The notes beneath the pieces are model-generated. The model ran no database searches. It was not told where the DNA came from and was given only the letters and a program-made list of their open reading frames with translations. Of a stretch of DNA of 64,000 nucleotides, positions 1 through 8,575 are shown in pieces. The stretch's first letter is position 1; each line of letters starts with the position of its first letter. The stretch is from positions 1,096,081 to 1,160,080 of the forward strand of contig NZ_VLLL01000005.1 of the NCBI RefSeq assembly GCF_007994225.1, given 5' to 3'. This stretch comes from Stackebrandtia albiflava (GTDB lineage Bacteria; Actinomycetota; Actinomycetes; Mycobacteriales; Micromonosporaceae). The position numbers were made by a program, and so were the translations under genes.

Positions 1-173
1 CCCCGGTGGTCGAGCAGTTCGAGGATCCGTCCGCCGAGGCCGCCGGCCTTGGCGACCTCCCGGCGTCGCGGGTACTTCTCCAGCACCAACGGCCGGACTC
101 CGGCCAAGGCCAGTTCCCCCGCCAGCATCAGGCCGACCGGCCCGGCCCCCACGACGATCACGTCCACGTCCAT
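1..173 (-). CDS. FAD-dependent oxidoreductase (monooxygenase type), N-terminal fragment
   Basis: The reading frame starts at the ATG at 171-173 and runs off the left edge, so only about 57 residues are visible. It opens with MDVDVIVVGAGPVG, the beta-alpha-beta dinucleotide fold with GxGxxG typical of PHBH-type FAD monooxygenases, followed by LMLAGELALAG and a basic stretch (EKYPRRR) in the usual position. The substrate cannot be predicted from this piece. It is divergent from the TetR gene at 281, and the gap between them holds two copies of a palindrome, so it is the probable target of that repressor (inference). What could change the call is the missing C-terminal part. Confidence 0.8.
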   Translation of the reverse strand, partial: MDVDVIVVGAGPVGLMLAGELALAGVRPLVLEKYPRRREVAKAGGLGGRILELLDHR

Positions 174-193
174 GTCTCTTCCTCCTCATGAAA

Positions 194-267
194 CGGCACG
201 TGCCGTGCCGCTGGAGTAGCGTGCCCCATGCGCCGTGCCGCTGTCAAGTACGGCACGTGCCGTGCCG
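194..267. promoter_or_regulatory. Two palindromic operators between the oxidoreductase and tetR
   Basis: CGGCACGTGCCGTGCCG occurs identically at 194-210 and 251-267. Its core GGCACGTGCC is a perfect 10-bp palindrome, and a half copy (CGCCGTGCCG) lies at 231-240. The copies flank both start codons of the divergent pair, the usual place for TetR binding sites. Binding by the neighbouring TetR is inferred. Confidence 0.65.
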
Positions 268-280
268 ATAGGATCACTAC

Positions 281-856
281 ATGACCAGCACCTCCCGCCG
301 TGGACACGACCGCACCGAGGCCATCATGCGGACCATGTTGGAACTCGGTCGGGAGACCGGCTACGCCAGGCTCAGCATCGAAGCGGTCGCCAGACGCGCG
401 GGCGTCGGCAAACACACCGTCTACCGGCGGTGGACGTCCAAGGGCGCCCTCCTACTCGACTCCCTGTTGTCCCTTCACCGGCACGACCTCGACTACCCCG
501 ACACCGGCGACGTCCGCGCCGACCTGCGCGCGCAGATCCACCGGGTCGCCGACCTCATGACCGCACCGCCCTTCGGCCCACTGTTCCGCGCACTCGTCGC
601 CGAGGCGCAACACGACCCCGACGTCGCCACCGCACTCCACGCACAGTTCACCCGGCCGCAGGAGGAGAGGACCGTCGCCCGGTTGAACACGGCCCGCGAC
701 CGGGGCGAACTGTCACCCGACTTCGATCTGGACCTGGCGATGGCGATCCTGTCCGGACCGCTCTACTTCCGTTTCCTGATCACGAGGGAACCGTTGACCC
801 ACGAGTACGTCGACCAGGTCCTCGACGCACTCTTCGCCGGAATGGGACCACGTTGA
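281..856 (+). CDS. TetR/AcrR family transcriptional repressor
   Basis: 191 residues, a normal length for the family. The N-terminal helix-turn-helix (about residues 12-58) contains the family pattern ARLSIEAVARRAGVGKHTVY followed by RRW and a KGALL helix. The rest is an alpha-helical ligand-binding domain of the TetR_C type. It is divergent from the FAD oxidoreductase, with palindromic repeats in the gap, which suggests autoregulation plus control of that enzyme. The inducer is unknown. The start ATG at 281 directly follows the second operator copy, so a bound repressor would block its own transcription start. Confidence 0.9.
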   Translation: MTSTSRRGHDRTEAIMRTMLELGRETGYARLSIEAVARRAGVGKHTVYRRWTSKGALLLDSLLSLHRHDLDYPDTGDVRADLRAQIHRVADLMTAPPFGPLFRALVAEAQHDPDVATALHAQFTRPQEERTVARLNTARDRGELSPDFDLDLAMAILSGPLYFRFLITREPLTHEYVDQVLDALFAGMGPR

Positions 857-939
857 GACCTGCGGCACCACGCCACGACCGACCGCGCACCGAATCGGCG
901 GCCGGAGCACACCCCGCCCCGCGTGGCAAAATCGGCCGA

Positions 940-3900
940 GTGCGCATCGGGATACTCGGACCGTTCCAGGTTCGGACTGACGACGGCGGCACCGCCGACA
1001 TACCGGGTGCCAGGCTGCGCGCACTGCTGACCGCCCTCGCGCTCCGGCCGGGTCACGTCGTGCCCAAGTCGACGCTGGTCGACTGGATCTGGGGCGCCAG
1101 CCCACCCTCCGACGCCGCCAACGCCCTGCAACGCCTGGTGTCCCGGCTGCGTAAGGCCCTGCCCGACGGCACCGTCGAGGGGCACCCGGACGGCTACCGC
1201 CTGGCGGTGGAACCCGACGACGTCGACGCCGTCCGGTTCGAACACCTCCTCTCCCAGGCCCGCGACGCGGAGAACCCGGTGCGGGCGGACCTGCTGCGGC
1301 AGGCCCTCGCGCTGTGGCGCGGCGACGCCCTCCAGGACGTGGGACCGCCCGACGACGCCGCCCGCGACGCGGTCACCACCCGGCTGGAACGACTGCGCCT
1401 CACCGCGCTGGAAGACCGGTTCGACGCCGAGATCGGTCTCGGCCGCGGCGCCGACACGGTGACCGAACTGACCGACCTGGTGGCCGCCCACCCGGTGCGG
1501 GAACGACTCGCCGCCGCCCTGATGCGCGCCCTCGCCGCGGCCGGCCGCGACAACGAGGCGCTCGCCGTGTACCAACGCACCAGGGAGGCGCTTGCCGACG
1601 CGCTCGGCGCCGACCCGTCGCCGGAACTCGCCGCCCTGCACGTCGCCCTGCTGCGAGGTGAGGCGGGTCCCCGGACGGAGCCGTCCAGGACCAACCTCCG
1701 CGCCGAGCTGACCAGCTACATCGGCAAGGAGGCGGACGTCGCCGCCGTCGCCGCGCTCGTCACCGCCCATCGGCTCACCACCCTGACCGGGCCGGGCGGC
1801 TCGGGGAAGACGAGGCTGGCCGCCGAGACGGCACGCACCCTCACGGACGACAGACCCGGCGGGATCCGGCTGGTGGAACTGGCCGCGATCGGCGCGGACG
1901 GCGACGTGACACAGGCGACACTGGCCGCGCTCGGGCTGCGGGACACACTGCTGGGCCAGACCTCCCCGACCGAACCGGTCGACCGGCTCGTCGCCGCGAT
2001 CCGCGACCGTGAGCTACTCCTGATCCTCGACAACTGCGAGCACGTGATCGAGGCGGCCGCGGCACTCGCCCACCGACTCCTCGGGGACTGCCGGGGCCTG
2101 CGAATCCTGGCGACGAGCCGCGAACCGCTGGGTATCACCGGTGAGGCACTGTGGCCGGTCGCGCCCCTGGCCCTGCCCGGACCCGACGCCTCCGCCACCG
2201 AGATCGCCGCGGCGCCCGCCATCCGGCTGCTGTGGGACCGGGCGAGCGCGGTACGCCACGGCTTCACCGCCGACCCCGGCACGCTCGCCACCATGGCGCG
2301 GATCTGCCAGGCGCTCGACGGGATGCCGCTGGCGATCGAGCTCGCGGCGGCCAGGCTGCGCACCATGTCCGTGGGCCAACTCGCCACCCGACTCGACGAC
2401 CGGTTCCGGCTGCTCACCGGCGGCAGCCGCACCGCCCTGCCCCGGCACAGGACGCTGCGGGCGATGGTCGACTGGAGCTGGGAACTGCTGTCGGACGCCG
2501 AACGGACCGTTCTGCGCCGTCTGTCGGTGTTCGCCGGCGGCGCGAGCCTGGAAGCCGCCGAACAGGTCTGCTCCGGAGACTCCGTCGCCCCCGAGCAGGT
2601 GCTGGAACTGCTCACCTCGCTGACCGAGAAGTCGCTGCTCGTGACCACCGGCGACGACGCGCCACGCCACCGGATGCTCGGCACGATCAAGGAGTACGCC
2701 GCGCAGCGCCTGGCCGAGGCCGGGGAGACCGAGACGATCCGCCGCGCGCACCTCGACTACTACACCGTGCTCACCGAGACCGCCGACCCGCACCTGCGTG
2801 GCGCCGAGCAGTTGACCTGGCTCGCCGTGCTCGCCGCCGAACACGACGACATCTCCGCGGCGATGCGCGGTGCACTGGCGGCGGGCGAGGCGCAACCGGC
2901 GATGCGGCTGGCGGCGGGCGCCGGGTGGTACTGGTGGTTCAGCGGCCACAAGACCGAGGGCGTCGAGCTGATCAACGCCGCCGCCGCCATGCCGGGCGAG
3001 GTGACCGACGAGACCCGGGCACTGGTGTACGGGCTGGTCGGGATGTTCGCCAGCTCGGGGCGCGCCGACGCGCGCGACGCGGCCGAGTGGATCCACCAGA
3101 CGTACACGCTGCGGGAGCGCAGCCGGCGGCCGCATCCGTTGTTGGCCCTGGTCGTGCCGTTGGAACGGATCCTGCGGCGGCCCGGCGATTTCGTCACCGC
3201 GTGGGAACCGCTGCTGGACAACGAGGACCCGTGGATACGGGCACTCGCCCGGCTCCACATGGGTAAGTCACATGTGGTGCTGGGGGACGCCGGACACGAG
3301 GCCGACACGCACCTGCGGGCCGCACTCACCGAGTTCCGCGCGATCGGCGACCGCTTCGGCATCTCCTTCGCACTGACCGAACTCGCCGACCGGATCGCGG
3401 TGCGCGGCCGGTTCACGGAGGCCGGTGAGTGCTACGAACAGGCGATCGCGGTGGTGACCGAGGTCGGTTCGGTCGAGGACGTCATCCGGATGCGGGCCAG
3501 GCAGGCGCAACTCCACCGGTTGGCGGGCGACCCGGAGGCCGCCGCGGCCGCCATGGCCGAGGCCGAACGACAGGCCGCACAGGTGACCTGGCTCGAATCC
3601 CTCGTGGAACTGGCCTTCGCGAAGGCGGACCTGGCGCGCTGGGACGGCGACGCGGAGGAGGCGCGCAGGCAGCTCACCGCGGCGATGACGATGCTCGGCG
3701 ACCAGGCGCGGCAGCCCGGGATCCAGGTGGTCAACCACCACCTGCTGGGCTGCCTCGCCGACGACCTGGACGAGGCCCGGCGACACCACGCGGCCGCCTA
3801 CCGGGCCGCCGCCGAGACCGGTTACGCGCCGACGCTCGCGCACGTGGTCGTCGGGATCGCCGACCTCGCCCTACGCCGCGACGACCCGGCACAGGCCGTC

Positions 3901-4077
3901 AGGTTGCTCACCGCCGCCACCGTCCTGCACGGGCTGCGGGACCGTTCCGACCCCGACGTGGATCGCGTCGAGGCGGCGGCACGACACCGCCTCGACGACA
4001 CGGAGTTCGCCGAGGCGGTGCGGGAGGGCGGGACGACCCCGCCGGATGAACTGGTGGCCGTCACGCTCGCTTCTTGA
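940..4077 (+). CDS. SARP/BTAD-type regulator with NB-ARC-like ATPase and TPR region
   Basis: 1045 residues from the GTG at 940 (VRIGILGPFQ); the frame is open further upstream, but homology-like sequence begins here. Domains: winged-helix Trans_reg_C (about 1-90), bacterial transcriptional activation domain (95-240), an NTPase with Walker A GPGGSGKT at 284-291 and an LDNCEH Walker-B-like motif near 365, then a long helical TPR-like C-terminus. This is the AfsR-like architecture that couples nucleotide hydrolysis to transcription activation. Its 3' end overlaps the convergent ABC permease gene by 17 bp. The gene it regulates is not evident; the nearby tetR and ABC exporter are candidates. Confidence 0.88.
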   Translation: MRIGILGPFQVRTDDGGTADIPGARLRALLTALALRPGHVVPKSTLVDWIWGASPPSDAANALQRLVSRLRKALPDGTVEGHPDGYRLAVEPDDVDAVRFEHLLSQARDAENPVRADLLRQALALWRGDALQDVGPPDDAARDAVTTRLERLRLTALEDRFDAEIGLGRGADTVTELTDLVAAHPVRERLAAALMRALAAAGRDNEALAVYQRTREALADALGADPSPELAALHVALLRGEAGPRTEPSRTNLRAELTSYIGKEADVAAVAALVTAHRLTTLTGPGGSGKTRLAAETARTLTDDRPGGIRLVELAAIGADGDVTQATLAALGLRDTLLGQTSPTEPVDRLVAAIRDRELLLILDNCEHVIEAAAALAHRLLGDCRGLRILATSREPLGITGEALWPVAPLALPGPDASATEIAAAPAIRLLWDRASAVRHGFTADPGTLATMARICQALDGMPLAIELAAARLRTMSVGQLATRLDDRFRLLTGGSRTALPRHRTLRAMVDWSWELLSDAERTVLRRLSVFAGGASLEAAEQVCSGDSVAPEQVLELLTSLTEKSLLVTTGDDAPRHRMLGTIKEYAAQRLAEAGETETIRRAHLDYYTVLTETADPHLRGAEQLTWLAVLAAEHDDISAAMRGALAAGEAQPAMRLAAGAGWYWWFSGHKTEGVELINAAAAMPGEVTDETRALVYGLVGMFASSGRADARDAAEWIHQTYTLRERSRRPHPLLALVVPLERILRRPGDFVTAWEPLLDNEDPWIRALARLHMGKSHVVLGDAGHEADTHLRAALTEFRAIGDRFGISFALTELADRIAVRGRFTEAGECYEQAIAVVTEVGSVEDVIRMRARQAQLHRLAGDPEAAAAAMAEAERQAAQVTWLESLVELAFAKADLARWDGDAEEARRQLTAAMTMLGDQARQPGIQVVNHHLLGCLADDLDEARRHHAAAYRAAAETGYAPTLAHVVVGIADLALRRDDPAQAVRLLTAATVLHGLRDRSDPDVDRVEAAARHRLDDTEFAEAVREGGTTPPDELVAVTLAS

Positions 4078-4801
4078 ACGTCGCGCTCGCCCACAGGTAA
4101 CCGATCAGTGCGATGCCGACGCACCACGCGACGGCGGCGACCACGTCACCGGTCTGAGGCGCGCCGTTCAACAGGCCGCGCAGGCTCTCGATGATCGGCG
4201 TGAACGGCTGGTACCGCGCGAACTCACGGAGCCCGGCACCCATCATCTCCGCCGGGACCAGCGCGCTGCTGAAGAACGGCAGCATGACCATCGGTACGGC
4301 GGCCATCCCGGCGTTCTCCGGCGACTTGGCCGCCATCCCCAGCGCGATCGTGATCCAGCTCGCGGCCAGGCCGAGCAGCAGGATCATTCCCGCGACGCCG
4401 AGCCAGTCGAGCAGACCGGCCGCCGGGGCGAAGCCCATGGCCAGTGCCACCCCGACGAGGGCGGCGTTGGCGACCAGGTTCGTCGCCACACCGGTGATGA
4501 CGTGTCCGTTGAGGACGGCGTCCCGGGAGACGTCCATGACCTTGAACCGGTTGATGATCCCCTTGGTCATGTCGGAGTTCACGGCCGTCGCGGTGGCGCC
4601 GAGTCCATAACAGACGGCCATGATCATCAGACCCGGTGTCGCGTAGTCGACGTAGTCGACGCCGACACTGAACGCGTCGCCGAACATGTACACGAACATG
4701 ACCAGCAACAGGATCGGCATGAGGATCGAGTTGAACAGCGACATCGGGTTACGTGCGATGTGGGTGAGGTTGCGGCGCAACATGACTGTCGAGTGGTTCA
4801 T
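4061..4801 (-). CDS. ABC-2 type exporter permease (DrrB-like)
   Basis: 246 residues with about six hydrophobic segments and the ABC-2 permease pattern: an N-terminal cytoplasmic stretch (LRRNLTHIARNP), a first membrane helix, and the conserved region around GIINRFKVMDVSRDAVL. It forms the membrane half of an exporter with the ATPase encoded immediately upstream; the ATPase stop and permease start share the four bases ATGA, so they are translationally coupled. DrrAB-like pairs commonly export drugs or lipids; the substrate here is unknown. The last 17 bp overlap the convergent SARP gene. Confidence 0.9.
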   Translation of the reverse strand: MNHSTVMLRRNLTHIARNPMSLFNSILMPILLLVMFVYMFGDAFSVGVDYVDYATPGLMIMAVCYGLGATATAVNSDMTKGIINRFKVMDVSRDAVLNGHVITGVATNLVANAALVGVALAMGFAPAAGLLDWLGVAGMILLLGLAASWITIALGMAAKSPENAGMAAVPMVMLPFFSSALVPAEMMGAGLREFARYQPFTPIIESLRGLLNGAPQTGDVVAAVAWCVGIALIGYLWASATFKKRA

Positions 4802-5733
4802 TTCGCGGGCTCCGTGGTGTGGCCGGTCAGGGCGAGGAAGACGTCGTCGAGGTCGGGGGTGTGGACGGAGAACTCCTCGGCGGCGAGCGAGTTCCCGTCG
4901 AGCCTGTCCAGCAGGGCGCGCAGCGACCTCGTCCCGGTGTCGCCCGGGATCCGCAGCGCCAGCGCCTCGTCGTCCCGGGTGGATCCGGGGAACAGGACCG
5001 CGGCGGCGGTGAGGTCGGCGGAGGAGGCGAACCGCAGCCGCACGTGCGTTCCGGGGATGCGGCGTTTCAACTCGTCCGGTGTGCCCTGTGCGACGATCCG
5101 GCCCTGGTCGAGCACCGCGATCCGGTCCGCGAGCTGGTCGGCCTCCTCCAGGTACTGCGTGGTGAGGAAGATCGTCACGCCGTCGGCCACCAGGTCACGG
5201 ATGATCGTCCACATGGTACGCCGGCTGCGCGGGTCCAGACCCGTGGTCGGCTCGTCGAGGAAGATGACGCGGGGCTCCCCGACCAGGGTCATCGCCAGGT
5301 CGAGCTTCCGCCGCATCCCACCGGAGTAGGTCGAGACGGGCTTGCCCGCCGCCTCCGTGAGGTCGAACCGTTCCAACAGGTCGTCGATGATCCGTCGGCC
5401 GCGGCCGGTCTTCGGGCCGAGGTCCACCATGAGTCGCAGGTTCTCCCGGCCGGTCAACAGCTCGTCCACCGCCGCGAACTGCCCGGTGACACCGATCGCC
5501 GCCCGTACCGACCTGGCATCGGTCCGGGCGTCGTGCCCGGCCACACGGACGGTGCCGCCGTCCGCCGTCACCAGCGTGCTCAGCACGTTCACCGTCGTCG
5601 TCTTGCCGGCGCCGTTGGGGCCCAGGAGGGAGAAGATCGTGCCGGCTCGGACGTCCAGGTCGATGCCGTCGAGCACCACCTTGTCCTTGTACGCCTTGCG
5701 CAGTCCGGAGACCGCTATCGCTGAAGTCGTCAT
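4798..5733 (-). CDS. ABC transporter ATP-binding protein (DrrA-like)
   Basis: 311 residues from the ATG at 5731-5733; an in-frame GTG exists 10 codons upstream, and neither has a strong Shine-Dalgarno. Walker A is GPNGAGKTT, the signature is YSGGMRRKLDLAMTL and Walker B is VIFLDEPTTGLDP. The C-terminal extension after the nucleotide-binding domain (HTPDLDDVFLALTG) is the DrrA-family tail. It powers the permease encoded downstream in the same two-gene operon. Substrate unknown. Confidence 0.92.
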   Translation of the reverse strand: MTTSAIAVSGLRKAYKDKVVLDGIDLDVRAGTIFSLLGPNGAGKTTTVNVLSTLVTADGGTVRVAGHDARTDARSVRAAIGVTGQFAAVDELLTGRENLRLMVDLGPKTGRGRRIIDDLLERFDLTEAAGKPVSTYSGGMRRKLDLAMTLVGEPRVIFLDEPTTGLDPRSRRTMWTIIRDLVADGVTIFLTTQYLEEADQLADRIAVLDQGRIVAQGTPDELKRRIPGTHVRLRFASSADLTAAAVLFPGSTRDDEALALRIPGDTGTRSLRALLDRLDGNSLAAEEFSVHTPDLDDVFLALTGHTTEPAK

Positions 5734-5949
5734 GCGGGCAACTGTCGCCCCCGCCGCTGACACCAGGCTGACGCCACCCTGACACGGCGGCTGACACGCC
5801 CGGAGCCCGGCGACGGCGGCCCGTTCCGGGTGGCGACTCAGGCGCCGAACCCGCCGGATTCGTCCGGATGCCGCCGCCCGGCGCCGAGACGACGGCGGCC
5901 CGGTAGCGGCCCCACCGCCGGGCTTCGTGGTTCCTCGGGGTGTGGGGCT

Positions 5950-6303
5950 TCAGGGCTTCGTGGTGAGGAGGATGAAGAGTACGCCCAGGAGTCCGATGAA
6001 CATGGCGACCACACCCGCGATCACCGCGTTCCTCCCCTCCCGGCGCTTGCGCACGGGGACGGTGGGTTCGGGGAGCGGAGGATGGCCGATCCGGATCCAG
6101 CCCTTGCGTTCCAGCTCGTAGAACTTGTGCCACAGTTCGGCCCCGTCGTCGATGTCGAGTGTCACGACGGCGGCGTCGTGGCCGGTCTTGTACATCTCCC
6201 ACCGCCAGTCGCCGTCCGGAAGCCGCGAGATGACGTTCCGGATGCCGGACTCGTGAGTCCACATACCGGTGAGGTCGGGGAATCGGGCGTCGGGGGTCTC
6301 CAT
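5950..6303 (-). CDS. Small C-terminally anchored membrane protein of unknown function
   Basis: 117 residues from METPDARF at 6301-6303; an upstream GTG would add 15 unconvincing residues. A soluble N-terminal part rich in aromatic residues (WRWEMYKTGHD, LWHKFYELERKGW) is followed by a basic stretch (VRKRREGR) and one C-terminal membrane helix (about 92-114). The basic residues before the helix suggest that the N-terminal part is cytoplasmic. I do not recognise the family. The nearest upstream feature is repeat cassette A. Confidence 0.65.
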   Translation of the reverse strand: METPDARFPDLTGMWTHESGIRNVISRLPDGDWRWEMYKTGHDAAVVTLDIDDGAELWHKFYELERKGWIRIGHPPLPEPTVPVRKRREGRNAVIAGVVAMFIGLLGVLFILLTTKP

Positions 6304-6378
6304 GACGGCACCGTAACGACCCGGCACCACCCGCCCGCACCCCACCACCCCGCCCCGCCTCTTTCCGCCTCCCCCTTC

Positions 6379-6531
6379 CGCTTGGTCCCCGCCCCGTCGC
6401 GCTTGGTCCCCGCCCCGTCGCGCTTGGTCCCCGCCGTTGCGGATCCGTACGCCTGAAATGCGGCATACGTACCGTTATGTCTGGCAATGGCGGGGACCAA
6501 GCGCACAACGGCGGGGACCAAGCGGTTCAAG
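6379..6531. repeat. 21-bp repeat cassette A (inverted arrays around a conserved core)
   Basis: Three tandem 21-bp units on the left (6379-6399, 6400-6420, 6421-6441; CGCTTGGTCCCCGCCCCGTCG and variants) face two units of opposite orientation on the right (6490-6510, 6511-6531; GCGGGGACCAAGCG...). Between the arms lies a core ending in TATGTCTGGCAATG that recurs in cassette B. The arms could pair into a long hairpin. It lies downstream of the AhpD-like gene and upstream of the 5950-6303 gene. Confidence 0.8.
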
Positions 6532-6549
6532 GGGGAGGGAGGGGAGGGG

Positions 6550-7056
6550 TCAGGCGCGCCACTGCTCCGCCGGCGGCCGGCCGGGGAGGGGGCGACCGAT
6601 GAGCGCCAACGGGATGAAGAACGACACCTGCCCGATCGCCATGGCCAGCGTCGCGATCCCCTTGTCGTCGTAGTGCCGGGCCGCCTCCGCGTACAGCGCG
6701 TCGGTCACCCGCTCGCCGGGGACGCCCGGGATCAGGACCGCCTCCACGAGCGCCAACGCGACCCGTTCGGCGTCGGTGAAGTACGGGGCGTCCCGCCAGG
6801 ACGCCACGGCGGTGATGCGTTCCTCGGTCTCGCCGGCCTGCCGCAGGTTCCCGGTGTGCAGGACCGTCAGGTAGGTGTTGCCGACGATCTGTCCGGCCCG
6901 CAGTTGCACGAGGCCGATCGTCGTACGCGGGACGGCGCCGTTGCCGACGGCCTTGAACAGTGCGGCACCGACCTCGTTCAGTTCGGGGACGAGCGCGCCC
7001 GGGTTCGGCAGGCGGGACTCGGCGTCGTCTCGGCGGATCGTCGCGGTGGTGTTCAC
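6550..7056 (-). CDS. AhpD/carboxymuconolactone decarboxylase-like protein lacking all cysteines
   Basis: 168 residues with the all-helical CMD/AhpD pattern, including the region QIVGNTYLTVLHTGNLR (56-72) where family members normally carry CxxC...H. Here the two cysteine positions are N60 and L63, while H67 is kept; the whole protein has no cysteine. Peroxidase or disulfide chemistry is therefore unlikely. CMD-type proteins are classic partners of ECF41 sigma factors, and an ECF41 gene lies at 9861. A matching promoter (GGTCACC-N16-CGTC) sits 40 bp before the start codon. It is probably a member of that sigma factor's regulon; biochemical role unknown. Confidence 0.8.
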   Translation of the reverse strand: MNTTATIRRDDAESRLPNPGALVPELNEVGAALFKAVGNGAVPRTTIGLVQLRAGQIVGNTYLTVLHTGNLRQAGETEERITAVASWRDAPYFTDAERVALALVEAVLIPGVPGERVTDALYAEAARHYDDKGIATLAMAIGQVSFFIPLALIGRPLPGRPPAEQWRA

Positions 7057-7095
7057 GTGTGGTGTTCCCTTCTCGTCGTTCGGTTTCGTTTCTCT

Positions 7096-7122
7096 GACGA
7101 CCGGGAGTGGGGCGAGGTGACC
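7096..7122 (-). promoter_or_regulatory. ECF41-type promoter of the CMD-like gene
   Basis: On the minus strand GGTCACC (7122-7116) is followed after exactly 16 bp by CGTC (7099-7096). The same two boxes with the same spacing occur on both strands between 9758 and 9823 beside the sigma factor gene. As I recall, SigJ/ECF41 promoters are of the form (T)GTCACA-N16-CGTC. Confidence 0.7.
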
Positions 7123-7153
7123 GGGACGCCGGTGACCCGCCCCACTCCCGGTC

Positions 7154-8566
7154 TCACGGATTCGCGTCCCGCCGCGGCAGGAGCACCGCCGCGGCGAGGA
7201 CCGCGACCAGGTAGAAGCCGCCCGCTCCGAGCATCCCGGCGGCGTAGCCCTCGGTGAGGGCGGTGGCCGGCGCGGTCCCCGGCGGTTGCGCGGCGGTGGT
7301 GGACACCGCGATCCCGGCGAGCACGGCCAGGCCGAGCGCGCCTCCGACCTGTTGACTCGTGTTGATCAGTCCTGATGCGACACCCGAGTCCCTGGGTTCC
7401 ACGCCCCGCACACCGCCGATCGTCGCGGCCACGAAACCGATGCCCAGACCGACACCCGCGACCAGCTGGGCCGGCAACAACACCAGCAGCGGGTTCTGGC
7501 CCGGGGTGAGTAGGCTGAACCAGCCCATACAGGCGGCGGCGGTCGCCATCCCGATCACCATGACGTTCCGGGTGGAGGTACGGGACTGCAGCCGCGGTCC
7601 GAGCACACCCGAACCGATGCCGATCCCGATCGCGAACGGCAGGTAGGCCAGGCCCGTCACGATGGGGGTGAACCGTTCGACGGACTGCATGTAGAGGGTC
7701 AGGAAGTAGAACGTCGCGAGCTGGCCGGCCCCCATGAGCAGCATGAGCAGATTCGCGCCGGATCTGGCCCGGTCCCACAGGACCCGCGCCGGCAGCATCG
7801 GACTACGCGACGCGCGCTGGATCGCCCAGAACGCACCGGACAGCACGACGGCCGCCGCACCGAATCCCATTACCGTTCCGTCGCCGAGACCGTGGGAGCC
7901 GGCCCGGTTGACGGCGTAGACCAGCGAGCCGAGGGCGAGGGTCACCGTGATCGCACCGGGAAGGTCGATTCCGCCGCGTTCCCGCGTCCCCGGTGAGAGG
8001 AAACCGGTACCGGCCAGGATCGCAAGGGCGATGGGGATGTTGACGAACATGATCCACTGCCAGCCGAACCACTCGGTGAGCGCGCCGCCCAGCAGCAGGC
8101 CGACCACTGAGCCCAGGCCGCCCATGGCTCCGTAGACGCCCAGCGCCCGGTTCCGCCGCGGCCCGGCGGGGAACGTGTCGGCGAGCAGCGACAGTGCCGC
8201 GGGCGCGACGATCGCCGCACCGACACCCTGCAGAACCCTCGCGGCGATGAGGACTCCGCCGTCGGTCGCCAGGCCGCCCAGCAGCGACGCCGCCGAGAAC
8301 ACCACCAGACCGACGCGGAACAGCCTGCGGCGGCCGAACAGGTCGCCCGCCCGGCCACCCGCCAACAGCAGTCCCCCGAACGCGAGCGCGTAGGCGGTGA
8401 GGACCCAGCCCAGGTCCGCGTCGGCCATGCCGAGACCGCGTCCGATGACGGGTAGCCCCACGGTGACGATCGTGCCGTCCATCACCATGAGGAGCTGCGC
8501 GGCGGCGATGACCGTCAGGGCCACACCGGGCGAACGCACGACGTCCTTCTCCGTCTGTGTATACAA
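7154..8566 (-). CDS. MFS drug exporter, DHA2 family (14 TM)
   Basis: 470 residues with about 14 membrane helices. Family motifs are present: MDGTIVTVGLPVI in helix 1 (DHA2 D-x-T-I-V-N-V-A-L-P type), GGRAGDLFGRRRLF between helices 2 and 3 (motif A), and a helix 5 antiporter motif around GAMGGLGSVVGLLLGG. Proton-driven efflux of small hydrophobic compounds is the family role. It lies 9 bp downstream of the serine hydrolase gene, so the two form an operon expected to be read from the ECF41-type promoter at 9758-9784. Confidence 0.92.
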   Translation of the reverse strand: MYTQTEKDVVRSPGVALTVIAAAQLLMVMDGTIVTVGLPVIGRGLGMADADLGWVLTAYALAFGGLLLAGGRAGDLFGRRRLFRVGLVVFSAASLLGGLATDGGVLIAARVLQGVGAAIVAPAALSLLADTFPAGPRRNRALGVYGAMGGLGSVVGLLLGGALTEWFGWQWIMFVNIPIALAILAGTGFLSPGTRERGGIDLPGAITVTLALGSLVYAVNRAGSHGLGDGTVMGFGAAAVVLSGAFWAIQRASRSPMLPARVLWDRARSGANLLMLLMGAGQLATFYFLTLYMQSVERFTPIVTGLAYLPFAIGIGIGSGVLGPRLQSRTSTRNVMVIGMATAAACMGWFSLLTPGQNPLLVLLPAQLVAGVGLGIGFVAATIGGVRGVEPRDSGVASGLINTSQQVGGALGLAVLAGIAVSTTAAQPPGTAPATALTEGYAAGMLGAGGFYLVAVLAAAVLLPRRDANP

Positions 8567-8575
8567 GGGATACTC

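Noticed and set aside
763-1770. Long antisense open frames over the SARP genes, PepN and the subtilase
   Set aside because: High GC removes stops in all frames; these frames have low-complexity, arginine/glycine-rich translations with no family pattern.
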